A stretch of DNA of 64,000 nt, taken from positions 85,641 through 149,640 of the forward strand of contig QPMI01000468.1 in NCBI GenBank assembly GCA_004431415.1. The letters are read 5' to 3'. The stretch comes from Cyanophora paradoxa. Taxonomy: Eukaryota; Glaucocystophyceae; Cyanophorales; Cyanophoraceae. This document shows, piece by piece, positions 21,582 to 33,074 of the stretch (the first letter of the stretch is position 1; each line of letters opens with the position of its first letter). The position numbers and the translations under genes are program-made. The notes under the pieces are model-generated. The model searched no databases. It worked only from the letters and a program-made list of their open reading frames with translations, and was not told where the DNA came from.

Positions 21582-23678
21582 ATGTCGGGGTCGGAGGACG
21601 GAAGCGACGAGCACGGTTCGGGCGACGAGCACCACAAGAGAGGGCCCGAACTGGCGGCCTCGTGCGCGACGCGGCCTCTCACAGTAGTCGAAAAGAAGCG
21701 CTACAAGGAGTTTCTTGCGGCGTGGTTCAACCAGCTGGGCGACCTCGTAGTAGGCGCCGACGACAAGCGGCTGCGCTGGCGCTGCGGGCTCTGCCAGGAT
21801 TTGATTGTCATGGACGGGTCGCCTGCCGGTATCAGCGAGCACCTCAGCAAGCTGCACCCTGACGTGGACCCTTCCGCCGTCGACTCGCAGCCGTCCAGCT
21901 CGAGCAGCGCGCAGGCGCGTCGGCCCCGCCCCGCCGCGCCCGCGCACCGCCCCGCCGCGCCCGCGCCCCGCCCTCTGAGCGCGCTGCAGTCGCGGACGCC
22001 GAAGCCGCGGCCGCCGCGGGAACTTGTGGTCGACGAGAAAGGGATGACGAAGGAGGCGTTCCGCAACCTGCCCGACGCCCTCCTCAAGGCGAGGGACGGG
22101 GACACGGTGCTCGTCAAGAGCGGCAAGTACCCCCTTCAGAAGCCCCTCTTCATCAGCAAGCGGGTCCGTCCGCGGCGCACGGCCGCGCGCCCGCGCTCGA
22201 TCTGATCGCCGCCTCCCCTCTTCCCCCCAGATCACCGTAAAGGGCGTGGGGCCGCAACGCAGCAAGATCCAGGTCCGCTTGCGCGATTCAAACGCGCGCC
22301 GGCGCTCGCTGACCGCCCGGACGCGACCCGCAGATCTATCTGGCCTCCGGGACCCAGGTGGCCGCGCCTCCCACGCGCCCACCTTCGGCGCAGCCGCCGA
22401 CGCGCCGGCCGCGGCAGGGCTCATCGTTGATCGGGCCGCCGGAGGCGGTGCTGGTGCTCAGCGGGGGTACCGGCGGCATCATCACGAACCTGATGGTCAA
22501 GGGCACGGCGCGGGGCGGGGGCATCCTCGTGCGGCAGGGGCCCTGGGTCATCAGCAACTGCGAGGTCCAGGTGCGGGCGCCCTCTCCCCGTGGACCCGCT
22601 GCGCGCCCTGCGACGGCGCGCCGCGCAGGGCGACACGGGCAAGACGCTCGCGTGCGTCCAGCTGGGGGAGGCCAGCCCTTCTGGGGGCGACGGATGCGCC
22701 GCGAAGGGTGCGCGCCGCGCCGCGCCGCGGCGGCCGGCCCGCCCCGGCGCTGAAACGGCGTGCGTCGTCGCCCAGTGACGGGGTGCGAGCTGCACGGGGG
22801 TACGTGGGGCGTGTACATGGCGCCCGGGGCGGGCCGCCAGGTGGAGAAGTGCGAGATCCACGACTGCACGGACGGCGGCATCGCCTACCGCTCCGCCGCC
22901 CTCAACTGCTTCATCGACTCCAACGTCGTCCACGACATCCAGGCCCGCCCGGCCCTTCCTTTCCTGCTTCCTTCGTGCTCGATTTGGACTTTGCTGACCG
23001 CCTTGTCCTTCCTTGTCCGCAGGGCCCCGCCATCCTCGTCGACGACGACGCGCGTCCCCCCCAGCCGTGCCGCCCCAGCCGTGCCGTGCCGCCTCTGACA
23101 CCGCCCTGCTCCGCCCCGCCCCGCAGGCCTCGGGCGAGGTGGAGGGGAACATGTGCGCCGCCCGGGGCCGCGGCGCCGCGCGGGGCGGGCGGGGGCGTGA
23201 TGCGGGGCGGGCGTGCGCAGGTTCTGGTCCTGCGACGGCGTCGCCGTCTCGTCGCGCTGCAAGGCCTCCTTCGTCAACAACAAGGTACCCCCCGCGCCCT
23301 CCCCCGCCCCCCGTCGGTACAAACAGGGAGTGCATTGCAGAAGTACAAGCAGGAGCCGCCGGGGGGCGCGGCCGCCCTGCTCCCCACGGAGGTCGGGGCG
23401 GTCCCCAGGAGGAAGGTCCCTGTCGAGGTGGATGCCGGGCCTGCCGCGGGCGCCCGCCCAAACGGGCCCCGCGCTCAGATCGAGCTCAGATCGAGGAGCC
23501 GGAGCCGGAGAAGTTCGAGAAGGGCGGCTGCGGCTCCTTCTACTCCTTCAGTGCGGGCCGCACCGCCGCCCGCAGCCGTCGTCCCGCTCAGGAAGGCCCG
23601 AACTGACACCGCTGCCCCCGCCCGCCCCGCGCAGTCAAGATCATCTGCCAGGCGGGCCGGGGCGTCGACGACCACTGA
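21582..23678 (+). CDS. Right-handed parallel beta-helix (PbH1 repeat) protein with N-terminal C2H2-like finger
   Basis: ATG at 21582 opens MSGSEDGSDEHGSGDEHHKR, an acidic/His-rich start. Residues about 60-95 contain CGLC then HLSKLH, a C2H2/BED-like finger spacing. After a Pro-rich linker, LLKARDGDTVLVKSGKYPL begins a beta-helix domain. Successive exons add ITVKGVG, EAVLVLSGGTGGIITNLMVK, GGGILVRQGPWVISNCEVQ, CELHGGTWGVYMAPG, CEIHDCTDGGIAYRSAALN, CFIDSNVVHDIQ, GPAILVDDDA and CDGVAVSSRCKASFVNNK. The rungs resemble the carbohydrate-binding/sugar-hydrolase (NosD/CASH) and FBXO11/SHCBP1 type beta-helices, which bind proteins or polysaccharides. Stop TGA at 23676-23678 after VKIICQAGRGVDDH. No signal peptide, so a cytosolic or nuclear role is more likely than a secreted lyase. 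Specific function unknown. Confidence 0.72.
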
Positions 23679-24505
23679 TGGCGGGCGCGCCGGCGCCGGA
23701 GAAGTCGATATCTAGATCTTCGCTACGCTATACGGGAGCTAGGTTGAATGTCGTTGAACCGAACATAACAACAACATCCCAAGCCTTTCGCACCTTCGGA
23801 GCTCGGCATATACATGTACCCACCCCACATGGGAAAAAGGCTGGCGGCCGGCGCAGTGCCGCTGCCAGCTCCGAGACGCACAATGAACCTTTGATCGCGA
23901 TTTGAGCGACTACAGCAGGCGTGTGCAGCAGCGGAGGTCGCCCTCCTTCCAATGGCGGCGGCATCCCCTGGGCGAGAAGAACACGATGGAGGCGGGAAGC
24001 GGATTCGCAGCTTCAGCACTGGAGCGCTGCTTGGCCTCTCGCATGTGCGCTCGCCCCGAACTTGCAAGTTCTAGGGGGGATTCGATCGGTCGCCATGCGC
24101 CGCTCCCCGCGTCTCCCCGGGCTCTAGTTCTAGAATGATTCCGCTTTCATCCCGCGAGTGAGCCCCGCGCCGCTGCCACGTATGCCGTATGCCCATGCAT
24201 TCCCCTCTGGCGCCCGACACTCCGTGAAGCCGTTCGCTGCAAAGCGCAACCTCGCATCGCATTATCCTCCCAGTCGTCGTGAGATGTCTCATAGTGACCT
24301 CCCCGCCCGCGCCTTAAAGACCTCTCAGCAGCAGCTTAGCAGCAGGCGTCTCGGAGGTCAGCATTCGCAGCGCGGTTGGTACGGGGCGTGCAATCCTTAG
24401 CTCTTTGCTCTTTCCATCACTTCCAACATTTCCCCCTCCCTGCCAACAGCAATGTTCATCGTCATCGCCGCTGCGTGAGATTGAAGATTGACGTTCCGCT
24501 CGCAG
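23679..24505. other. Spacer upstream of the IRE-type kinase gene
   Basis: No recognisable domain. The true first exon of the kinase probably lies at its right end: a possible donor GTGAGA at 24474 precedes the acceptor CGCAG at 24505, but no ATG-initiated frame joins convincingly. Confidence 0.4.
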
Positions 24506-27500
24506 GCCGTCGACTCTCTAGCAGCACTGGAAGCCTGCCTTGCGGAGAGGAAAGCGGTCGCTGACGCCCGCGTCCATGGCTTGCTGGAAGACATCGATGG
24601 ATTGCTTGCCGTGACCGACTCGGGTAACAGCCGCGCCCGCCGCGCTCGTGCATGCGGCGATGACCAATCGCTTCTGCGCGGTCGTAGAGTCCCTTCGACG
24701 CACGCTCACGCTTCCGCTGGGAGCAACGGGGCAAGAGTGAGCCGCGCTCTCAGCTGTCATTCCAGCGCATACTGAACGAGAACATCGCAGTCGGAGCGAG
24801 AGGGCGACGCCTCTCGAGATCCTCAACGCCATTCGTCGTGCGTTTGATTGTGCGTTATTCTTGTTCTGTGTGCTCACCGCCGCCGCAGTGCTCTCGGAAG
24901 ACTTCCGTGCGCGCCAGAGCACCAACAGCGCCCGCAGCCCACCCGCTGACGGCGCCTCGCAGTAACATGGACCGAGGAGGATGTGCTCATGCGGTTCGCG
25001 GACTTGCTCATGGAGCTGTCGCTCCTCCGGCCCATCTGCGCCCGCTGCTGGCCCGGCGAGAAGCTGTGCACGCGGTGCGGGCGCCCCCTCGCCCGCCGCC
25101 CGTGGAACGAGCGGCACTTGACCGACGCTCATCTGCGCGTTCGCGATCAATTTCAGGCTCCTGCGGGGCGTCCTGGAGTGCGCGCGCGTCGCGGAGCTCA
25201 TGGTGCGCCCCCGCGGCCCCTCCCCCCTCGGCGCCTCTAACCCACGGCGGCCCTCAGCTGTACGTGCGGGAGGCGGAGGAGGTAAGCACGCGCCGCCCCT
25301 CCGCGCCGCTGCGCGCGGCCGACGGGTTCGGGGCCCCAGCAGCACGCGGAGGGGCCGGCGGCGCTGCAGCGCAATGGCTCGGACGGGGCCGGCGTGACGC
25401 TGCGGCCGCCGCGGGGAGAGATGGCGGAGTGGGGCGCCGAGCGCGTCTGCACGATGCTGCTGCGCGAGTGGCTCCAGGAGCGGGCGCAGGACACCGCGGA
25501 CCGCGAGGGCGAAACGGAGGCCGCCACCTCGCCCACGCCCCAGGCGGACGAGGCGGCGGGGCCGGCCGCCGCTGCCTCCCGCGAGGGGCTCCCGCCCCTG
25601 CACGGGGGCCGCTCCTCGGGCACGTCGTCCCCGCGGCCTCGGGCTCGCTCCGCCACATTCGGAGGCGCGCCCCGCAGGCCCCTCGCGCGCCCCGCTCGCT
25701 GCGCCCGCGCCGAGCGCCGCCGCGCAGGATGTCGGTGCAGGCGATGTCCGCCCTCCCGAAGTCGGGCAGCGGCGGCGGCATGGGCGCGATCGTCGCGCGC
25801 GCCCTCGCCGCCTCCGCCGCCTCGGGCGGGAGCTCCACGCCGCAGCCGGGCCCCTCGCCCGCCCTGGGTCCCTCGCCCGAGCCCCTGCTGCTCTGCCGCA
25901 TCTGCGAGGAGATGGTGCGCGGCCCCGGCGAGGCGGAGTGGCCCGGCGCGGGCCGCTCAGCCCTTATCTCCGCAGGTGCCGCGGGAGGTCTTCGCGGAGC
26001 ACTCGAGGCACTGCTCCATCGAGCACGCGTTCGACGTCAAGCCCACGCACTGCAACGACAAGCTCCTCGAGGTCCGCTCCGCTTCGTTCTGTTTGTTTGC
26101 CACGCGTTCCTTGCGTTCCGAGGCGGGTGTCTGCGGGGCGGCAGCTCGCGGACGCCATCGCGGCGAAGCTGGCCGCGGCCGCCGGCCGCCGGCGCTCCTT
26201 CAACACGGAAGAGCGGCCGGCGCCGCACGAGGCGCGCTCCTCGAGCCAGAGCCCGCTGGCGCGCCCCGCCGCCCCCTTCTCCTCCCCCCCGGCCCAGTCC
26301 TGCACGGGCCTGACCCCGATTCACGTCCCCGGACCCTTCGAGACGCCCCACCTGGGGCCCTCGAACCTCGCGCCCGGCTCGCCGCGCCACCCGCCGCCGC
26401 GGGCGACGCCCTCGCTGCGGGGCCTCCAGTCCCCCGCAATCTCCTCCCACGCGGGACGCCCGCCCTCGCCCGTCTTCTCCGGCTCGCCGGGCGAGATCCT
26501 GCAGCGCCTCTGCCGCCGGGCCTCGATGCTCCACCCGGGGAGCCTCGGCTGCGCCCGCAGCATCTCCGTGCTCCAGAACGAGTGCTCGGAGCTCATCGCC
26601 GCCCTGGAGGAGGCCGCCGACGTGCGCCCGCCCGCCCGCCCGCCCGCCCGCTTGCCCGGCCGAGTGCGCCCCCTGAGCCGTCGCAGCGGGCGGAGGGGGG
26701 CGACGCGGAGGAGCGCGCCGACGTTCACGGGTGGCTCGAGATCGCGCAGCGCGTCGAGACGGGCGCGCGATCCGCCCGCCCTTTCCGCGCCGCGCCGCGC
26801 CGCCGCCCCGCGCCGCGCTGACGCCGTGGCGGGGCGCGGCGCAGCGCTGGAACTGAAGAGCGCGACGCTGCACGCGGCGGCGACGCGGCGGGAAAGCGTG
26901 GACGCCTCGGCCCGGGGCTCGCCGGCCAAGCAGCGGCTTGACCTGCTCCTCGCCTCGGCCCGCCGCCTCTCGGTCGCCTCGGGCGGGCCCTTCGCCTCCG
27001 GCTCCTCCTCATGCGGCTCGCCCGCCCCCGCCCTCCTCCCCTTCCTCTCGAACGCGGCGGCGGCGGCCGCGGCCACGGCGGAGGCGGCGGCGCGCGCCGG
27101 CTCGCCCCTCTCGGAGAGCGGGAGCCGCAGCGGAAGCAGTGCGAGCGGCTCGCCGCGGGACGCGCGCCAGCTGCGCCGGCGCTCCAGCCCGCGGCCGGCC
27201 GGCACCGACGGCAGCGGCTCGCCCGCCTCGCGCGGGGCCCGCCCCTCCGCTCCCCGTCCCCGGCGGCGCTCCCCGGCAGCGGCGCGGCCGGCCCGGCGCG
27301 CGGCGGCTGCGGCCGTCGTCGCTGCAGCAGATCAACGCGGCGACGGCGGCGGCGCGCCGCGCGGGGCGCGTCACCATCGACGACTTTGACATCTTGAAGG
27401 CGAGCGCCGCCCCGCCAGGCTCTCCGTTGGGACCGCGCTGACGGCGGGGCGGGCGGGCGGGCGCAGCCGATCTCGAAGGGCGGGCACGGGCGCGTCTTCC

Positions 27501-30500
27501 TGGCGCGCAAGAAGCGCACCGGCGACATCTTCGCCATCAAGGCGCGCCAGGGCAGAAAGGAAGGAAGGAAGGAAGGAAGGCCCCTAAACTCGCTCGCTCG
27601 GCAGGTGCTGCGGAAGCGGGAGGTGCGGCGCAAGAAGCTGGTGCAGCACGTGCGCACCGAGAAGGACATCCTCGCGTGGGCCTCCAACGCCACCCCATTC
27701 GTCGTCCGCCTCTTCTACGCCTTCCAGGTGCGGGCGAGACCCCTAGGAGGAGGAAGGGGGCGCCGCTGCCTGCCCGAGCCCAGCTTACACCCGACGCGCC
27801 TCGCCCCCGCCTTGACGCGCCTCTCCTACGCCCTCCAGTCGCGCCACCACCTCTTCCTCGTCACTGAGTACTGCCCCGGTGCGCCCGCCCCCCCCCCGCC
27901 GCCCCTCGGGCTCGAGCCGGCCGGCCCGCGGCCGCTGAGTGCGCGCGGGGCGAGCGGCAGGCGGCGACCTCTTCTCGTTGCTGCGGACGGTGGGGAGCCT
28001 GGGGGAGGAGACGGCGAGGCAGTACGTCGGCGAGCTCGTCCTCGCCCTCGCCTACCTCCACTCCGTCGGGGTACGCTGTGTCCCGGCCTCGCCCGCCCGA
28101 CCCTTTAAGAGCCGACCGCCGACCGCAGATCATCCACCGCGACCTCGTTCGTCCCTTCCTCCTCCTCCTCCACGCGCCCGCCCCGCCGCCACCGCCACCG
28201 CCGCCGCCGCCGGCTTACGGCCGCCCGCCGTGCGCCGCAGAAGCCCGACAACGTCCTCGTGGACGCCCGCGGGCACCTCCGCCTGACCGACTTCGGTGCG
28301 GCGCCCGCCCGCCCTCCTCCTCTCCGGGACGTGACCCGCGGGGCGGCGGGGCAGGCCTCTCCCGCCTCGGGGTGACGCACGGCAAGCCCTGCAACGAGGC
28401 GGCGGCGGCGGCGGCCCTCGCGGCGCCGGGCTCGCCCGGCCCGCGCCGGGGCGGGGGCCTCTCCCCGCAGGCCCCGCCCCGCGCGACTCGAGCTCCGGAG
28501 GCTCGACCCGCTCCCCGTCCCGCACCCCTCGGCCCGCCCCAGGGCGCCGCCCCGCCCCTCTCGCCTCGGGCGGGCCCGGCCTGGCGCCGCCGCCGGGCGG
28601 GCGCGGCGGCGGTCGGGCTCGGGCGAGGCGCTGGACCCGGCGGCGGCGGCGGCGGCCTCGCTGCTCCAGCACGACGAGGTCCTCTTGGACGCCGTGCTCA
28701 GCCGTCACCGCCACGAGGCCCCGGGCGCGGCCGCCGGGCCCTCCCCGGTCCCGCCACGCCGGGCTCGCCGGGCGCGGCGGGGCGCGCGGCGGCCGCGGCG
28801 CGCGGGCGGCGGCGCTCGATGGCCTGCCCGCCGACCTGCAGCCGCGCGCGACGGCGGCCGCCCTCTCCGAGCGCGACGAGCGCTGCGCCGGCGACCTCCA
28901 CCAGTCCCTCTCCCCCTCGGCCCGCGCCGGCGCCGCCGGCCGGCCGCCCCTCCCGCCCTCCCTCGCCGCCCTGCAGCTCCCCCCCAGCAGCACGGGGCGA
29001 GCCTCTCCTCGCCGCGGACCCTCGCCGCCGGCGCCGGCCCCTCCGAGAAGGCTTCGTCGCTGGGCCCGGGTCCCTCCCTCCTCCTGACCCTGCCCCCGAC
29101 CCCTCCCGCCGGCCCCGAGCCGTCCCCCGCAACCGCCGTCCCCCCCATCAGCGCTCCCGGCCTCAACTCGCTGCACGGCGCCCCGCCCACCCCGCACCGC
29201 CGCTCCTCCTCGCCGAACCCGCTCGCCGCGTCGCCGCGGGGCCCCGCCGGGCGCCCCGCAAAGGAGGAGCGGGGCACGGGCGTCTGCGGGACGCCGGACT
29301 ACCTCAGCCCCGAGCTGCTGCGGGGCGAGGCGCACGGCCCCTCCGTCGTGCGCCCGCCCGCCCCGCCCCGCCCCGCGCCGCTCGCCCGCGCCCCTCGCGC
29401 CGCCCTGACGCTCGGTGCTCCAGGACTGGTGGGCCCTCGGAGCGATCACGTTCGAGCTGCTGGTCGGCGTTCCCCCCTTCCACGCCCCTACCCCCGACGC
29501 AATCTTCCGCAACATCCTCGCCGGGCGCATCCCCTGGCCCGGTCCGCCGCCACCCGCCCCGCCCCACGCTTAGATCTAATCTGCGCAGGCGAGCCGGGCT
29601 CCGGGGGCGACCCGGAGGCGGAGCCGCTCTCCCCCGAGGCGCGCGACTTCGTGGGGCGGCTGCTGGAGCCGGACCCGGCGCGGCGCCTCGGGGCCGGCGG
29701 CTCGGGCGAGGTCCAGAACCACCCCTTCCTCGCCGGCCTCGACTGGAAGAGCCTCTACCAGGTGCCCTCGCCAAGCTAAGCTAACCTAAATCAAAGCTAA
29801 GCTTGAAAGCTTAGTAGGTAGTTGAACCTAAATCCAAGCCAAGCCAATTATAGCTAGCTAAGCTAGCTACGCCGCGCTACGTTGCGCTGCGCCACGCTTC
29901 GCTGAGCCCGCTGGACAGGCGGAGGGCGTCTTCGTTCCGCAGCTGGAGGACGCCGCGGACACCTCCTACTTTGACCGTGCGCCCGCCCCCGCCCGGCCCA
30001 GCTCTGTTTCGCGGTCCGACGCGGGGGGCGGCAGCGCGCAAGGAGATCTTCTCGCAGGTCCGCATGACAGACCTCCTCCCGAGCCTCCGCGACTGCGCCG
30101 GCGTCTCCGGCGAGGTGCGGTACCCCTCTTGTGCATCTCCTCTGCGGTCCGCGATCGAGCGGGCGGGCGGGCGCGCGGCGGCGCAGGGCGGCGGCGGAGA
30201 CGGGAGCGGGCAGGACAGCGGGCCGCGGAGCACGCGGGCCTCGTCCTCGCGGCGGGCCTCGGAGCGCGACAACGCCGTCTCCTCCGCCTCCTCCTCGCCC
30301 GTCCCCGCCACGCTGCCGCCCCCCGTGCCGCAGCCGGCGCCCCCGCCCGGCGGGCACGTGCACGCCCTCTCCACCACCTCGTCGCCCCTGCCGCGCTCCG
30401 GGTCCGGCTCGGCGCCGGCGGGGGCCGGAGAGCTGGAGGCGTTGAGCCTGCCGCGGGCCCGCTCGGGTCGGTGCCGGAGCGGCGGCCGCTGCGGAGCCTC

Positions 30501-32381
30501 GGGGCGGGTCTGGAGGAGCGGCCGCCGCAGGGCCCCGGACTCATCTTCAGCCCCTCGGGCCTCGGCGGCGCCCTCGCCGTCTCCGTTCCGGGCCCCTCCG
30601 GCGGAATCGGCGCCCTGGGCCGCCGCACCTCGTGGGAGTCAGGCCCCGGCGGCTCCGGCCCCGGTGGCCCCGGGGGAGGCGCCGGCGGCGGCTTCCCCAC
30701 GCCGCGGGCCGGCTCGGACGGGGCGCCCTCGGGCCCTGGCTCCCCCGCGGACCTCGCGGCTCGACTGCTCTCGCAGGCGCGGCGCCGCTCGTCGGACTCG
30801 GCGCAGGCCCGCCGCCGCCCCGCCGCCCCGCCCCGCCCGCACCGTTTCGTCGCCGCCGGCTGAGGGGCGGGGCGCGCGCGCAGAGCCTCTCGAGCAGCCT
30901 CGCGGAGCTGTCGCTTCTGGAGCCGCGCGAGGGCGAGGGCGAGGGCGGGGGCGAGGGCGGGGGCGAGCAGCAGCAGCAGCAGCAGGAGAGCAGCTCCCCG
31001 AGCCGCTCCGACAGGTGCCCGCCCCGCCTCCGCGCCCGCCCGCCCGCCCGGCGCCGCGAGGCCGACTCGTGCGCAGCTCGGGCGGGGATGACGGGGGGGA
31101 GGAAGCAGAAGGCGAGGGCGAGGGCGGGGGGGCGCCGGCGGCCCCGCGTGGGCGCGCCGCAGCTCGAGCAGCAGCAGCTCGTCGGCGGGGCGGGGCGGCG
31201 GGGCGGGGCGCGGCCGCCGGCGGCGGCGCCGCCGCTCGAAGGACGGCTCGACCTTCCGCGCCTTCGATTTCTCCAACGTCTCCAACCTCCTCGCGCTCAA
31301 CTCCCAGATCCTCCAGCAGTGCGCCGTCCCTCTCGCTTCCGCTCTGGCCGCAGCAGCGGCTGACGGGCGGGCGGGCGCGCGCGCAGCCTGCAGGAGTCGG
31401 GCGGGGCGGGGCGGGCGAGGAGGGCCCGGGATGCAGCGAGGGGACCCCGAGGCGGAGGCGGCGGTGGCGGCGGCAGTGGCGGCCGCGACGGGCACGGGCG
31501 CCGAGGGCGCCGCCGTGCTCGAGACGCGCTACCTGAGCTCCCTGATCCAGCAGCGGCGGGGCCTGCCGGGCCTCCTCGGGAGCGGCGCCCACGGTTCGGC
31601 CGGCTCGCTCCTGCCGCCCGCGCCCGTACCCCTGCGCGACCGGGAGCGCCGCGCCACGTGGTCCTCGCAGCAGCTCGCCCCCTCCTCGGCCGCCCCGCCG
31701 CCCCCCGCCTCTTCCAGCCACGCCCTCGAGGGCCTCGCCTCGAGCCGCCACCGCTCCGCGTCGATGGCGAGCCGCACGCACGCCCTCACGGGCTCGTACC
31801 GGCGCCCGGCGGGCCCCGCCGACTCGCGGGCGCCGGTCACCGTGCGGCCGCCCTCGCCGGCCTCGCAGGCCTCGCCCCGCACCTCGCCCTCGCCCTCCTC
31901 CTCCCGCACCAGCCCGGTGCCCTCGGGCAACACCCCGCCCTCCAACCCCCTCGCGGCCCCTCCGCCGGCGGGCTGCCCCGCCCCTGCCCCTGCCGCTGCC
32001 GCTGCCGCGCGGGTCTCCCCGCCGCCGCCCGACGAGGCGGGCGGCTCCTCGGAGAGCTCGAGCCCGCGGGGCCTCTCGCCGCGCCCCGCCGACGCCCTCC
32101 GCTCCCGCGCGCTCCTCCAGTCGCTGGCGCGGCGCGCGAACCCCGCCGGCGTCGGCGGCTCGACGCCGAGCTCCGGGGGCGGCACGCCCTCCGGGGACCG
32201 TGGCGGGGTAGAGCGCGGGGACCTGCACACGCTCCACGGGCTGCACCACCACCCGCCCTCCTCCTCCTCGCTCAGCTCCTCCTCCATCTCCTCGTCGCCC
32301 CCCACGAGCCCCCTCCTCCGCCCCTCCGCCTCGCCCACCTCGGACGCGCCGGCGCCGGCGCCGGCGCCCCCTCCCTCCTGA
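24506..32381 (+). CDS. IRE/Greatwall/Rim15-type AGC protein kinase with large activation-segment insertion
   Basis: A large Ser/Thr kinase gene. N-terminal exons include [35 protein letters not shown], and a treble-clef-like motif [21 protein letters not shown], diagnostic of plant IRE kinases and related to Rim15. The kinase domain begins [24 protein letters not shown]; the catalytic Lys is in FAIK-VLRK, followed by IIHRDL-KPDNVLV and LTDFG-LSRLG. Between DFG and the activation loop [17 protein letters not shown] (about 29278) lies a roughly 300-residue Ser/Pro/Ala insertion, the hallmark of Greatwall/MASTL, Rim15 and IRE. The C-lobe gives [19 protein letters not shown] and [13 protein letters not shown]. 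The C-terminal tail has [15 protein letters not shown] and [17 protein letters not shown], as in plant IRE. TGA at 32379-32381. Two introns use GC donors. Family members inhibit PP2A-B55 via ENSA/ARPP19/Igo. First exon unresolved. Confidence 0.88.
27390..27604 (+). other. Two consecutive GC-AG introns inside the kinase domain
   Basis: After ...GACATCTTGAAG the intron starts GCGAGCGCC and ends GGGCGCAG, so DILK joins PISKGGHG. After ...GCCATCAAG the next intron starts GCGCGCCAG and ends CTCGGCAG, so FAIK joins VLRK. Both joins are fixed by invariant kinase residues, and no GT donor is available at either site. Confidence 0.75.
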
Positions 32382-33074
32382 ACGCTTATTTATCACCTAT
32401 TTCAAGCTTCGGCGCAGTGATTTATCAGTGTACTCAGAGCAGGCTTCTGCAGCCGTCCATATCGTTTTTTCAAAGGTTATCACAGTATACGTAGGAGCAG
32501 TGCGTTTGAGAGTTCTTCTGCGGGTGTGCACACCCGCAGCGCCGCAGCTGGCGTCGCAGTGTCGTATAGAGAGCTTAGGGTCTCATTTCAATATTCTCCG
32601 TACACCGTGGCACGTAAACGTGCATCCATCATGCCGAGCTCCGAGGCTCGGGCTTAGAAGCCTTAGATAAAGATCGCAGGATCGTCAGACGTCGACGTCG
32701 GCGTTCGCTTCGGATCATATGCATGATGATCATGAGCGCGACCAATTTGAAGGGGGGGAGGAGGAGCTCGAGGGGGGGATCAACTTCGGAGGGGCGGCTT
32801 GCAATTGCAATTGGATCGGAGGCAGCACGCGCTCGCACTGTGGCAGCCCCAGCCCCAGCCCAGCCTCGTCTCAGTGAGCTTATCAGCTCAGCTAAGCGGG
32901 CTAACGTGGCCGGGACGCTGAGAGCTGCACCGCTGCAGGAAACAGGCAGCGGACGGGCGCCGAGCCGGCCGCGGGGGGTGGTGCGGCGTAGCGAGCCAGC
33001 GACGCCAGTGCTTATCCTGAGAGAACGGAAGGGTTTCGAAGCGAGCCGTAGCCTCTAGCTAGCTCGCCCGGTCC
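32382..33074. other. Intergenic spacer
   Basis: AT-richer than its neighbours. Contains a perfect 22-bp palindrome around 32519-32540 (CTGCGGGTGTG / CACACCCGCAG). No gene recognised. Confidence 0.45.

Noticed and set aside
28078-29784. 568-codon plus-strand open frame rich in Pro/Arg/Ala
   Set aside because: Shadow frame of the kinase gene; the kinase motifs ([21 protein letters not shown]) are in another frame on the same strand.
30639-32396. 585-codon minus-strand open frame
   Set aside because: Arg/Gly/Ala-rich reverse complement of GC-rich coding sequence; no domain, opposite to a well-supported exon.
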